A stretch of DNA of 64,000 nucleotides from JBEVJC01 sp040510375 (GTDB lineage: Bacteria; Bacteroidota; Bacteroidia; Chitinophagales; Chitinophagaceae): NCBI GenBank assembly GCA_040510375.1, contig JBEVJC010000015.1:1-64000 (forward strand), read 5' to 3'. The notes beneath the pieces are model-generated. The model saw only the letters and a list, made by a program, of their open reading frames with translations, did not search any database and was not told where the DNA came from. The translations under genes and the position numbers were made by a program. Positions 16,179 to 24,074 of the stretch are shown here, piece after piece; within the stretch, counting starts at the first letter, position 1; the number at the start of each line of letters is the position of its first letter.

Positions 16179-16805
16179 TTATTGCTTTTTTTGGTAATAC
16201 TCCGCCAGTTTTTTCCTTAAGTTGATCCTGGCCCTGTGCATCAGTGATTCCACGGAAGAAATGCTGGTCTGCATTACCTCACAAACCTCCTGATAACTAA
16301 GGGATTCGACCTTATGGAGTGTAAAAGCAATACGTTGGTTTTCGGGCAGGCTTGCGATGGCTTTGAACAGGATGGCCGCATCCTCCTTTTTATCCATTAC
16401 CACACCGGGATGGTTAAAATCCGGTACCTGGAGCTCATCAGAGTTATCATCGCCAAAGATACTGCTGATAAATGCAAACCGTTTTTTCCGCTTCTTCTTA
16501 CGTTCGTGATCCAGCGATTTGGTAATGGTAATTCGGTAAAGCCAGGTAGAAAACTTGGACTCCCCCTTAAAACTTCCGATGGATTGAAATACCTGGACAA
16601 ACACCTCCTGGCTGATGTCCTCGGCATCTTCCTCCTTTTGCACAATACCCAAGGAGGTATTATATACCATGGCCTGCCAGGTGGTGACCATATATTTAAA
16701 TGCTGATTCATCGCCCGCCTTCAGTCGCTCGACCAACGTTCTGTCATCCACTTGCCCATGTTTTGCAGGAAGCGATATTACGGAATATTTTGTAGCGCTG
16801 TTCAA
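16179..16805 (-). CDS. ECF-type RNA polymerase sigma factor
   Basis: 208 residues. Region 2: LVERLKAGDESAFKYMV, EEDAEDISQEVFVQVF and FKGESKFSTWLYRITITKSLDHERKKKRKK. Region 4: LPENQRIAFTLHKVESLSYQEVCEVMQTSISSVESLMHRARINLRKKL. The linker is about 60 residues and acidic. It directs RNA polymerase to a dedicated promoter set, probably including its own operon. Its start codon overlaps the stop of the outer-membrane protein gene by 4 bases, giving translational coupling. The downstream membrane protein is the likely antagonist. Confidence 0.95.
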   Translation of the reverse strand: MNSATKYSVISLPAKHGQVDDRTLVERLKAGDESAFKYMVTTWQAMVYNTSLGIVQKEEDAEDISQEVFVQVFQSIGSFKGESKFSTWLYRITITKSLDHERKKKRKKRFAFISSIFGDDNSDELQVPDFNHPGVVMDKKEDAAILFKAIASLPENQRIAFTLHKVESLSYQEVCEVMQTSISSVESLMHRARINLRKKLAEYYQKKQ

Positions 16806-19657
16806 AAACGACCTCCACCGGGTTGAAAGTTGGGATTCCGTTCACGGTTGGGACCGGCCGACTTTGCCGTACCAAAATTTTTCAGGTTGTAGGTAAACGT
16901 CAGCATAAAATAGCGTTGTAAAACGGTATTCTGTTCGTCCCTGATCTCCGCGTTGTCAAAAGTCCGTGTTACACTCTGGTTCTGCTTGAGCAGGTCAAAT
17001 ACCGAGAGTTTGATCTCGGCCCTGCGATTGGCCAGGATCTTTTTCCCCGCTGCCATATTCCAGAGCCAGAACTTCTGGTTAAATCCGGTTGTCAGACCTG
17101 AATTAACCTGGTTGCTCATATCATTCTGGATAAACCAGCCTTTTTTATTTAATAAATTGAACTGCACCATTGCAACACGAAGTACATTGGAGATCACCAG
17201 GTCCGGCTGCAGTGTATTGATGGAACGGTTGTACCCGACATTGTACGACAGGTTAAAATCCACAAACTCACTGATATTACTTGCCACACCCACACCGCCG
17301 CTATAATAATAAACATTGGTGATTGTATTGGTATTATTGGAAAGTCCCGGTGTCCTGGAATACCTGAATTCAGCATTCAGGTTGATATTTGATTTAAGGA
17401 ACGCAACAGGCTGACCGAATGCCAGCATCGACCGGACACTGTAATAACCATCTAAATTCACTGGCCGGAAAAGCTGGCCACCACGCGAAAGCGTAAAGGA
17501 TGGAGTCAGCACCGAATCGTTAAACGCAGTAAAAATTGCATTGGTTACATAGTCGTTTGTTTTTTGTACAAAGATGTTTGCAAACAGGCTTTGTCCCAGC
17601 TGTGTGTTGGTAAACGTATATCGTGCATTCAATGTATGCGTGTACTGTTGTTTGAGATCTGTATTACCACGGGTTACCGATAAAGGATTGGAGATATCCA
17701 GTACATCCTGGAGCTGGTTTACCGAAGGTGCACTCACCGATGAACGATAAAAAAGCCGCACGCTGCTCCTGGCGGAGATCTTGGTCCTCCATTGCAGGTT
17801 CGGCAGGATATTGGAAAAATTACGGTTGATCTTTGAAACAAAGGGGAGTTGCTGGTCACTTTCCAATGTAGAATACTGGTAGTTCACACCCGCTGCAAAC
17901 TGGTTATCACGGTCACCAACACGATAAGTTACACCGGAGGTCTGGGTATTGTAGTTATTAACCAGGTTATTGGATTGTGTTGAATCAAAAATTGAATACT
18001 CGCCCGTTACCTGGTCAAAACGGAACGTTTCCTTATCACCCTTATTTTTAGTAATGGATGGGCTGTAATTGAACTGGAGCTGGCCCTTTACACCAACCGG
18101 TTCGGTATAAATAATATTGGCCGATAAAGTCCTTCCGGATGTCTGGTTGTCGATAACCTGCACTACCGAGTCATTTTTTGAATTGGCATCCCGCGTAAAT
18201 GATTCCTGGAATGTAAACCCGTCGCGGTCATTAAAACTTTGCGCCAGGTTAAGGGAGATTGTCCGGCCCTTCTTTGCAAATGCATGACGGTACAGGATAT
18301 TATTATTAAAATTCCAGCCATTATTGACACTGTTACGTTCGTTGGCCGAACTGCTCAGGAAACCATTCTCCAGTTCATACGCATTTACCTGGAAAGAATT
18401 GTTCAGGGATTTGTTTCGCTGGTAACTGAAGCCTGGTGTTATAATGATCGTATTACTTGAATCAATTTTATATTCAATGCGCAGGTTTGCCCGGTTATTA
18501 TAATTATGGGTCCGGACCATGGAGGTATCTGTCCTGACTAATATAGAATCAGGTTTAACAAAATTCCTTGTATTGGCTCTTGAATCATTTACCAGGTTAC
18601 TGTTGTTAAAAAAATAACTGCCGGCCACGTCCACTTTTTTCCCCCATTTATCGGAATAGTTTACCCCGATAGCATTCGTACGGCTGATCCCGTTTTGTTG
18701 TCCTATCTGGAAATTGTTCTGGCCACCACCACCGCCTCCGCCACCGGGACGGCCACCGCCACCCTGCCCACCCCTTCCGCTTGCGGTGCTGGTAACACCC
18801 AGCAGATCCTGTGATCCGAAATTCTGCTGGTTGATATTATTGGTAAGACCCACCAGCGAAATCCGCCGGTCGCCTTTGAAAAAACTTACATTACCACCAG
18901 CCTGGTAGCGCTGGTCAGTTCCACCACCTGCATAAAAGCGACCAAACTGACCGTTCTTCAAACCTGATTTTGTAACGATATTAAGCGCCTTCTGCGCGTT
19001 ACCATCATCCACACCGGTAAACTGTGCCTGATCACTCAGCCGGTCAAATACCTGGATCTTGTCCACTATATCGGCAGGCAGGTTTCGCAATGCAGCCGAG
19101 GCATCATCACCAAAAAAATCCTTTCCATCGATGGTGACCTTACGCACCTGTTCACCCTGTGCCGTCACTGTGCCATCTTTGGCTACCGTTATACCTGGTG
19201 CTTTTTTAACCAGGTCTTCAACTGTAGCATCGGGATTTACTTTGTACTGACTTGCGTTGTACTGGATGGTATCCCCTTTCTGTTGGGTTGGGGGTGTCTT
19301 CGACATAATCGTGACGCCTGAAAGCTGGAGACTGGTTTTTGGAATGGACAGTGTTCCCAGGTCAAGGTTGGGCATGGAATCGCTGAGGGCAACAATTTGC
19401 CGGTATTCTTCATATCCTATAAAACTTACGCTGATAAAAAATGAATCAAATGGTACATCAGTAAACCGGAAAACACCAAGACTGTCAGAAACAGCATTCC
19501 GGACCTGGTTTGTATCGCTGAGCAACCGCAGGTTTAAGGTGGCTCCACGGAGCGGACGGTTGTCCTGAAGATCAGTTAATTTTCCTTTAATGGACTGGCT
19601 TTCAGCACGTAATCCCAATAAAACAAACACAGGGACCAATAAACTCAGGTACTTCAT
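16802..19657 (-). CDS. Outer-membrane beta-barrel protein with carboxypeptidase-like and plug domains
   Basis: 951 residues. Signal peptide about 1-20; CarboxypepD-regulatory-like beta-sandwich about 22-110 (GKLTDLQDNRPLRGATL); TonB-plug-like domain about 120-235 (VEDLVKKAPGITVAKDGTVTAQG, FFGDDASAALRNLPADIVDKIQV); then a Gly-rich insert (about 300-315) and a long barrel of the OMP_b-brl_3 type. These proteins resemble SusC-like receptors but usually lack a SusD partner; none is here. Substrate unknown. It heads the operon with the sigma factor, an order that suggests the barrel is either the sensor or the founding target of the ECF system. Confidence 0.88.
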   Translation of the reverse strand: MKYLSLLVPVFVLLGLRAESQSIKGKLTDLQDNRPLRGATLNLRLLSDTNQVRNAVSDSLGVFRFTDVPFDSFFISVSFIGYEEYRQIVALSDSMPNLDLGTLSIPKTSLQLSGVTIMSKTPPTQQKGDTIQYNASQYKVNPDATVEDLVKKAPGITVAKDGTVTAQGEQVRKVTIDGKDFFGDDASAALRNLPADIVDKIQVFDRLSDQAQFTGVDDGNAQKALNIVTKSGLKNGQFGRFYAGGGTDQRYQAGGNVSFFKGDRRISLVGLTNNINQQNFGSQDLLGVTSTASGRGGQGGGGRPGGGGGGGGQNNFQIGQQNGISRTNAIGVNYSDKWGKKVDVAGSYFFNNSNLVNDSRANTRNFVKPDSILVRTDTSMVRTHNYNNRANLRIEYKIDSSNTIIITPGFSYQRNKSLNNSFQVNAYELENGFLSSSANERNSVNNGWNFNNNILYRHAFAKKGRTISLNLAQSFNDRDGFTFQESFTRDANSKNDSVVQVIDNQTSGRTLSANIIYTEPVGVKGQLQFNYSPSITKNKGDKETFRFDQVTGEYSIFDSTQSNNLVNNYNTQTSGVTYRVGDRDNQFAAGVNYQYSTLESDQQLPFVSKINRNFSNILPNLQWRTKISARSSVRLFYRSSVSAPSVNQLQDVLDISNPLSVTRGNTDLKQQYTHTLNARYTFTNTQLGQSLFANIFVQKTNDYVTNAIFTAFNDSVLTPSFTLSRGGQLFRPVNLDGYYSVRSMLAFGQPVAFLKSNINLNAEFRYSRTPGLSNNTNTITNVYYYSGGVGVASNISEFVDFNLSYNVGYNRSINTLQPDLVISNVLRVAMVQFNLLNKKGWFIQNDMSNQVNSGLTTGFNQKFWLWNMAAGKKILANRRAEIKLSVFDLLKQNQSVTRTFDNAEIRDEQNTVLQRYFMLTFTYNLKNFGTAKSAGPNRERNPNFQPGGGRF

Positions 19658-19711
19658 AAAATTCTGTTAGATTATAGGACGACGAAACTGATCCCAACTT
19701 TCGATCCATAA

Positions 19712-19723
19712 CCCCGATCGGGG
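19712..19723. promoter_or_regulatory. Palindrome in the divergent OMP / DUF5606 promoter region
   Basis: CCCCGATCGGGG is a perfect 12-bp dyad in the 137-base gap between two divergent genes. It could be an operator; nothing else supports this. Confidence 0.3.
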
Positions 19724-19794
19724 ATTGACGGGCTTTAAAAGGAGATATTTAGAAGAACTCAGTATCTTGCGCTCCTTAAATATTTAGCAGAATG

Positions 19795-20391
19795 ATGGAT
19801 TATAGCAAACTTGTAGCGGTAACCGGGATGCCTGGCCTGTATGAACTGATCACCAGTAAGAATGACGGCGCCATTGTTCGGTCGCTCGATGATAATAGCA
19901 CAAAATTCGCCTCGTCAAGGATTCATAACTTTTCACACCTGGAAAGTATCGAAGTATATACGGTTAATGATAATGTTAACCTTGTTGAAGTTTTCCATGC
20001 AATGGAAAAAACGGGTGGCGACCTTCCCGATGGAAAAGACAATGCCCTTCTTAAAAAATATTTCGAGTCTGTTTATCCTGACCTTGACTTCGAACGCGTT
20101 TATTCAAGCGACCTGAAGAAAATGGTTAAATGGTTTGAAGTGCTCCGTAAGAATAAAGTGGAAATAAAACTCAGCGAGCTTCCGGAGGAAGAAGAAATGG
20201 TGGAAGAAATAGTTGAAGTGGCGGAGACGCCTGCACCAGCGAAAAAAGCGGCAAAAAAGAAAGAAGCAGAAGCCCCTGCTGCCGAAGAAGAAAAGGCTCC
20301 AAAGAAAAAGGCAGCTCCGAAGAAAGAAGCCAAAGCAAAGGACGAAGAGCCGAAAGCGCCTGCTAAAAAAGCAGCCCCTAAAAAGAAATAA
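19795..20391 (+). CDS. DUF5606 domain protein with histone-like Lys/Ala tail
   Basis: 198 residues from the second of two adjacent ATGs (19792, 19795). The N-terminal about 130 residues match the DUF5606 family of Bacteroidota: YSKLVAVTGMPGLYELITSK, RSLDDNSTKFASSRIHNFSHLESIEVYT, and a helical second half with LLKKYFESVYPDLDFERVYSSDLKKMVKWFEVL. The last about 65 residues are a low-complexity Lys/Ala/Glu/Pro tail (PAKKAAPKKK type) like histone H1 and some nucleoid proteins. A role in DNA or RNA binding by the tail is an inference; the family has no known function. A very strong terminator follows, so it is monocistronic. Confidence 0.85.
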   Translation: MDYSKLVAVTGMPGLYELITSKNDGAIVRSLDDNSTKFASSRIHNFSHLESIEVYTVNDNVNLVEVFHAMEKTGGDLPDGKDNALLKKYFESVYPDLDFERVYSSDLKKMVKWFEVLRKNKVEIKLSELPEEEEMVEEIVEVAETPAPAKKAAKKKEAEAPAAEEEKAPKKKAAPKKEAKAKDEEPKAPAKKAAPKKK

Positions 20392-20409
20392 AATATTCCG
20401 TATTAATTG

Positions 20410-20449
20410 AAAAGCTACAAACATTTACCCCGGTAAGTTTGTAGCTTTT
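20410..20449 (+). terminator. Intrinsic terminator after the DUF5606 gene
   Basis: AAAAGCTACAAAC and GTTTGTAGCTTTT are perfect 13-bp arms, with an inner TTACC/GGTAA stem. The symmetric A- and T-rich ends make it potentially bidirectional. Confidence 0.9.
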
Positions 20450-20465
20450 ATATTAACAGTACACA

Positions 20466-22196
20466 ATGAATTACAGTGCAGCAATAAAAAAACTACCCAG
20501 AAACTATCTTCCTGAATCCTTTGTGATCAGCGACTGGCCTTCACTTGAACCCTATTTTAAGGAACTGGCAGAACGTCCCATTACTTCGGTTGAAGACCTG
20601 AAAAAATGGTTGCTCGATATCAGTGAAGTGGAAGCTGTTGTTAGCGAAGATGCCTGCTGGCGACAGATTAAGATGACGGGTGATACAGAGAATAAAGAAC
20701 TGGAAGAAGCCTTCAACTTTTTCATGATGGAAATCCAGCCACAGCTCCAGCCTTATTCCGACCTGCTTAACCGTAAGCTGGTCGACAGTCCCTATACATC
20801 CATGCTTGACCAGGATAAGTTTTTTACTTACCTGCGGAATGTGCGGAAGAATATTGACCTGTTTCGCGAAGCAAATATTCCACTGCAGGCTGAAATGAAT
20901 GTAGAAGCACAGCAGTATGGTGTGATTGCAGGTAAAATGAGTGTGGAAGTGAATGGAAAAGAATATACTCTTCAACAGGCTGCGAAATTTTTGGAAGATC
21001 CGGATCGCTCCCTGCGTGAAAGTGTATACCGGAAAATCAACAACCGCCGTTTGCTTGATAAGGATGAACTGAACGACCTGTTTACTTCCCTGCTGGTGAA
21101 ACGTCACCAGATGGCATTAAACGCAGGGTTCCTCAACTACCGCGACTTCCGTTTTGCCGAACTCGGCCGTTTTGATTACGATAAACAGGCATGTTTCCAG
21201 TTTCACGAAGCAGTGAAACTTCATGTCATGCCATTGGTCAACCAGATTTATGAGGCAAAGAAAAAGAAACTTGGTCTCGATACACTCCGGCCCTGGGATA
21301 TCGAAGCAGAACCAATCGGAGTAACACCCCTGCGTCCTTTCGCTACCGGCGAAGAACTGGTTGAAAAAACAATCAGTTGTTTTAATGAGCTCCGTCCGTT
21401 TTTTGGCGATTGCCTGGTGAAGATGAAAGAGATGGGACATCTGGACCTGGAAAGCCGTAAAGGCAAGGCACCGGGAGGATATAATTGCCCGCTTGCGGAA
21501 AGCGGTGCACCATTTATTTTTATGAATGCAGCGGGCCAGCTGGATGATGTTACCACCATGGTACATGAAGGTGGTCACGCCATCCATTCATTCCTTACCC
21601 ACGGGCTTGAACTGAATGGATTCAAGGAATATCCGACGGAGATAGCCGAAGTGGCCAGTATGAGTATGGAATTGTTCAGTATGAATCACTGGCATGTATT
21701 CTTCCATAATAAAGAAGAACTTACACGTGCCAAGGAGCAACAACTTGAACGGGTGATCACCATCTTCCCGTGGATTGCTACTATCGATAAATTCCAGCAC
21801 TGGATTTATGAACATCCGAAGCATACCAATGAAGAACGTGCGTCGGCATGGAGTTCCATCCTCAATGAATTCACTTCGCCTGTTGTAGACTTTTCCGGAC
21901 TCGATGAGCATCGCCGCTTTGCCTGGCAACGGCAGTTACATCTGTTTGAAGTACCGTTCTATTATATTGAATACGGGATCGCCCAGTTAGGGGCAATCGG
22001 ACTCTGGCAACAATACCAGCACGATGCCGGCAAGGCCGTGGAAAATTACCTGAATGCATTAAGCCTGGGTGGAACAAAGACACTCCCCGAGCTCTTCAGG
22101 ACTGCTGGATTGGTCTTTGATTTCTCGCCTGCACATATCAGCGGATTGATGGGATTTGTCAAAGAAGAGCTTGATTTATTAACGAACGTTGATTAA
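20466..22196 (+). CDS. M3 family oligoendopeptidase (PepF-like)
   Basis: 576 residues. The thermolysin-like zinc site HEGGH is at residues 367-371 in VHEGGHAIHSFLTHG, with the third ligand expected in the following YPTEIAEVASMSMELFS. It has the long helical N-terminal lobe of PepF-type M3 peptidases, including ILMVEAQQYG-like and GKEYTLQQAAKFLEDPDRSLR segments. It is cytoplasmic (no signal peptide) and should cleave short peptides. Length is typical. It starts 17 bases after the DUF5606 terminator and is followed by a possible small-RNA unit and a terminator. Confidence 0.93.
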   Translation: MNYSAAIKKLPRNYLPESFVISDWPSLEPYFKELAERPITSVEDLKKWLLDISEVEAVVSEDACWRQIKMTGDTENKELEEAFNFFMMEIQPQLQPYSDLLNRKLVDSPYTSMLDQDKFFTYLRNVRKNIDLFREANIPLQAEMNVEAQQYGVIAGKMSVEVNGKEYTLQQAAKFLEDPDRSLRESVYRKINNRRLLDKDELNDLFTSLLVKRHQMALNAGFLNYRDFRFAELGRFDYDKQACFQFHEAVKLHVMPLVNQIYEAKKKKLGLDTLRPWDIEAEPIGVTPLRPFATGEELVEKTISCFNELRPFFGDCLVKMKEMGHLDLESRKGKAPGGYNCPLAESGAPFIFMNAAGQLDDVTTMVHEGGHAIHSFLTHGLELNGFKEYPTEIAEVASMSMELFSMNHWHVFFHNKEELTRAKEQQLERVITIFPWIATIDKFQHWIYEHPKHTNEERASAWSSILNEFTSPVVDFSGLDEHRRFAWQRQLHLFEVPFYYIEYGIAQLGAIGLWQQYQHDAGKAVENYLNALSLGGTKTLPELFRTAGLVFDFSPAHISGLMGFVKEELDLLTNVD

Positions 22197-22249
22197 AAAA
22201 TACCCTGAAATGGTTATCAGACAAATTCGGAAATATCAACTATGGTCGT

Positions 22250-22257
22250 TATTTTTG
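22250..22257 (+). promoter_or_regulatory. TAnnTTTG element downstream of the M3 peptidase gene
   Basis: TATTTTTG matches the -7 consensus exactly and lies 54 bases after the peptidase stop, with a terminator starting 60 bases on. It could drive a short RNA of about 80 nt. No clear TTTG -33 element is seen. Confidence 0.3.
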
Positions 22258-22316
22258 AATGAGAAAATATAGACTTTCTATAAAATAGCTACTAATCAGA
22301 GCCTTAACCTAAGTCA

Positions 22317-22344
22317 CCGTGTTTCTACACGGGGGCTTTTTTTA
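22317..22344 (+). terminator. Intrinsic terminator before the convergent Fur-family gene
   Basis: CCGTGT TTCT ACACGG hairpin followed by GGGCTTTTTTT. It ends either the M3 peptidase mRNA or the possible short RNA just upstream. Confidence 0.8.
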
Positions 22345-22368
22345 TGCCCGTGCTTCTGTAATAAAGGC

Positions 22369-22794
22369 TCAGGATTTACAATTGATACAAATCCCTTCCA
22401 CCACTACTTCAATATGTTCGGTGGAATAACCCTTCGGTAAACGGATCTGTGGAGTGACCACATCGTCCAGGCAATAAGTGTTGTTGCAATTGGTGCATAC
22501 GAAATGTATATGCTGGTCGTGATGATGTCCCTGTTCGCAATTATCCTTACACAGGGCATACCTGACCGAATTATCAGCTGTAGGAATGGAGTGGATTATT
22601 CCCTTGTCAACAAAGGTCTGTAGTGTACGGTAAACGGTCACCCGGTCAAATTTCTCCCCTGCTTTTCTTTCAATATCACCATGGGCCAATGCGCCGCTAT
22701 GATCGATAAACAGCTGGAGAATCTTTTCCCTGCTGGCTGTCACACTCAGCTGGTTCTTTTTCAGGATCTCTTTAATATCCTTTTCCATGTTCAT
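22369..22794 (-). CDS. Fur family metal- or peroxide-responsive repressor
   Basis: 141 residues. N-terminal winged helix with LSVTASREKILQLF and KFDRVTVYRTLQTFVDKGIIH (recognition helix), then the metal-binding dimerisation domain with HHHDQHIHFVCTNC and a closing CINC. The two CxxC pairs form the structural zinc site; the His cluster is the sensing site. The family includes Fur, Zur and PerR; sequence alone does not say which metal is sensed. It follows the SCO gene by 8 bases, and a near-perfect palindrome lies in the shared promoter region with merC, consistent with control of this locus by this regulator. Confidence 0.93.
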   Translation of the reverse strand: MNMEKDIKEILKKNQLSVTASREKILQLFIDHSGALAHGDIERKAGEKFDRVTVYRTLQTFVDKGIIHSIPTADNSVRYALCKDNCEQGHHHDQHIHFVCTNCNNTYCLDDVVTPQIRLPKGYSTEHIEVVVEGICINCKS

Positions 22795-22802
22795 TCACCT
22801 TT

Positions 22803-23396
22803 CTAATTATTTAATAACTTATTGATTTCCGTCATCATCTCCCGGATTTCTTTTTCCTTTAATCCGTCGTATACCCGCTTTACTTCCCCTTTCTGGTTAA
22901 CCAGGGCCCAAAATTGCGTGTGTAAAAAATCATCATCAACCGATAAGAGATTATTTGCCGGATCATCGATCGTATAACTCAAACGCGCCATATTATACAG
23001 ACTGTCTTTCCGGCCGGTTACAAATACCCAGTGTTTTGTATCCACTCCCATTGAATCCGAATACCTCTTCAACTGTTGCACCGAATCCCTTTCCGGATCA
23101 CAGGTGTGCGAAACAATCATAAACCCTGGTTCTTTTTTGAACCGGTCGTATACCTGACGCATATTATTATTCATCACAGGGCAGATCCCGGGACAGCTGG
23201 TAAAGAAATATTCCGCCACGTACACTTTCCCCGCCACATCGTTATTGGTAAACGTATTACCGTCCTGGGTCCGGAATGAAAACGGTTTAACCACCGAAAT
23301 GGTATCCGAGCGGACAATCCAGTCTTTCACCACTAGGTAAAAGACCACTGCCAATACTCCAAAGGCCCCTAAATAAATCCAACCCTTCTTAGACAT
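22803..23396 (-). CDS. SCO1/SenC/PrrC family copper-handling thioredoxin-like protein
   Basis: 197 residues. One N-terminal helix (about 7-24) anchors a thioredoxin-fold domain in the periplasm. The copper site is complete: FFTSCPGICPVM supplies the CxxxC pair, and DFLHTQFWALV supplies the His. KRYSDSMGVDTKHWVFVTG is the usual central segment. SCO proteins deliver copper to the CuA site of cytochrome c oxidase or act in thiol redox control. It is the first gene of a pair with the Fur-family regulator and is divergent from merC. Confidence 0.93.
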   Translation of the reverse strand: MSKKGWIYLGAFGVLAVVFYLVVKDWIVRSDTISVVKPFSFRTQDGNTFTNNDVAGKVYVAEYFFTSCPGICPVMNNNMRQVYDRFKKEPGFMIVSHTCDPERDSVQQLKRYSDSMGVDTKHWVFVTGRKDSLYNMARLSYTIDDPANNLLSVDDDFLHTQFWALVNQKGEVKRVYDGLKEKEIREMMTEINKLLNN

Positions 23397-23412
23397 ACTT
23401 CTGATTATGTGC

Positions 23413-23420
23413 CAAAGTTA
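23413..23420 (-). promoter_or_regulatory. TAnnTTTG -7 element of the SCO-Fur operon
   Basis: On the minus strand TAACTTTG matches the consensus exactly, 16 bases upstream of the SCO start codon. Confidence 0.5.
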
Positions 23421-23456
23421 ATGTGCCGACTGCGATTATCCGACGAAGAGAAATAT

Positions 23457-23475
23457 AATGCAACATTGTTGCTTT
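23457..23475. promoter_or_regulatory. Near-perfect 19-bp palindrome, candidate metal-regulator operator
   Basis: The core GCAACATTGTTGC (23460-23472) is a perfect 13-bp dyad; with flanks AAT and TTT, 17 of 19 positions are symmetric. It ends 5 bases before the merC -7 element, where a bound repressor would block RNA polymerase, and sits about 60 bases before the SCO gene. The size suits a Fur-family dimer site. That the local Fur-family protein binds it is inferred. Confidence 0.55.
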
Positions 23476-23480
23476 TATTG

Positions 23481-23488
23481 TATTTTTG
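23481..23488 (+). promoter_or_regulatory. TAnnTTTG -7 element of merC
   Basis: TATTTTTG, an exact consensus match, lies 7 bases before the merC ATG at 23496 and just downstream of the palindrome. Confidence 0.5.
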
Positions 23489-23495
23489 TTCCCGA

Positions 23496-23888
23496 ATGAA
23501 ATTCAGGTTTACATGGGACGCATTAGGAATTACCGCTTCGGTTGCCTGCGCAATACATTGCGCGGTTCTTCCCCTGTTTTTTTCCGCACTACCCCTGTTT
23601 GGTGTGAACATCATCCACAATACCGCATTTGAAGCCGGAATGGTGGTCCTGGCATTCCTTATCGGGGCGGGGGCCTTGTACCATGGCTTCCGGAAGCATC
23701 ATCACCGCATGCTGCCGCTGGCGCTCTTCTCTTTGGGAATAACATTGCTGGTCTTCAAATTGTTTTATGTGCATGTGGAAACCTGGCTGCTGATCCCAGC
23801 AGTGGTCTTGATTGTCAGCGCCCACTATATCAATTACCAATTGTGCAGGGTGCACGACCATGCCCATGAAACTGACTGTGATCATTAA
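23496..23888 (+). CDS. MerC domain-containing membrane protein
   Basis: 130 residues from ATG 23496; an upstream extension to 23409 is open but crosses the promoter and palindrome. Four hydrophobic helices are present. The MerC signature is VACAIHCAVLPLFF, with a Cys pair in the first helix. The C-terminal tail is His/Cys/Asp-rich (CRVHDHAHETDCDH), as in metal-binding tails. MerC family proteins carry or bind heavy metals; the Bacteroidota members often sit in metal-regulated loci, and here the neighbours are a Fur-family regulator and a copper chaperone. The 3' end is duplicated downstream. Confidence 0.85.
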   Translation: MKFRFTWDALGITASVACAIHCAVLPLFFSALPLFGVNIIHNTAFEAGMVVLAFLIGAGALYHGFRKHHHRMLPLALFSLGITLLVFKLFYVHVETWLLIPAVVLIVSAHYINYQLCRVHDHAHETDCDH

Positions 23889-24020
23889 GGTTAATCAAAT
23901 TGCCTCTACATTAATTGTGCTTGGTACACGACCATGCCCATGAAACTGACTGTGATCACTAAGGTTACATCAATTGTTCGGTGTTGACGACCATTCCTCT
24001 AAAACAGATATGATAACTGA
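23838..24020 (+). repeat. Tandem copies of the merC 3' end
   Basis: The tail of merC, from CAATTGTGC through the stop, is repeated 74 bases downstream (second CACGACCATGCCCATGAAAC at 23927, first at 23853). The second copy still encodes VHDHAHETDCDH and a stop in the corresponding frame. A third, worn copy begins about 59 bases later (ACGACCATTCC at 23987). This accounts for most of the 186-base gap before the cyclase gene. Confidence 0.85.
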
Positions 24021-24074
24021 AGATAATCCACCATATTCCGCTAAGGTCTGCACTGATAGTATTCAGAACAATCT

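Noticed and set aside
19657..19795. Polysaccharide utilisation locus around the plug-domain barrel
   Set aside because: No SusD homologue and no glycoside hydrolase are adjacent.
22369..22794. Naming the Fur-family regulator Zur or PerR
   Set aside because: The metal specificity cannot be read reliably from the visible residues.
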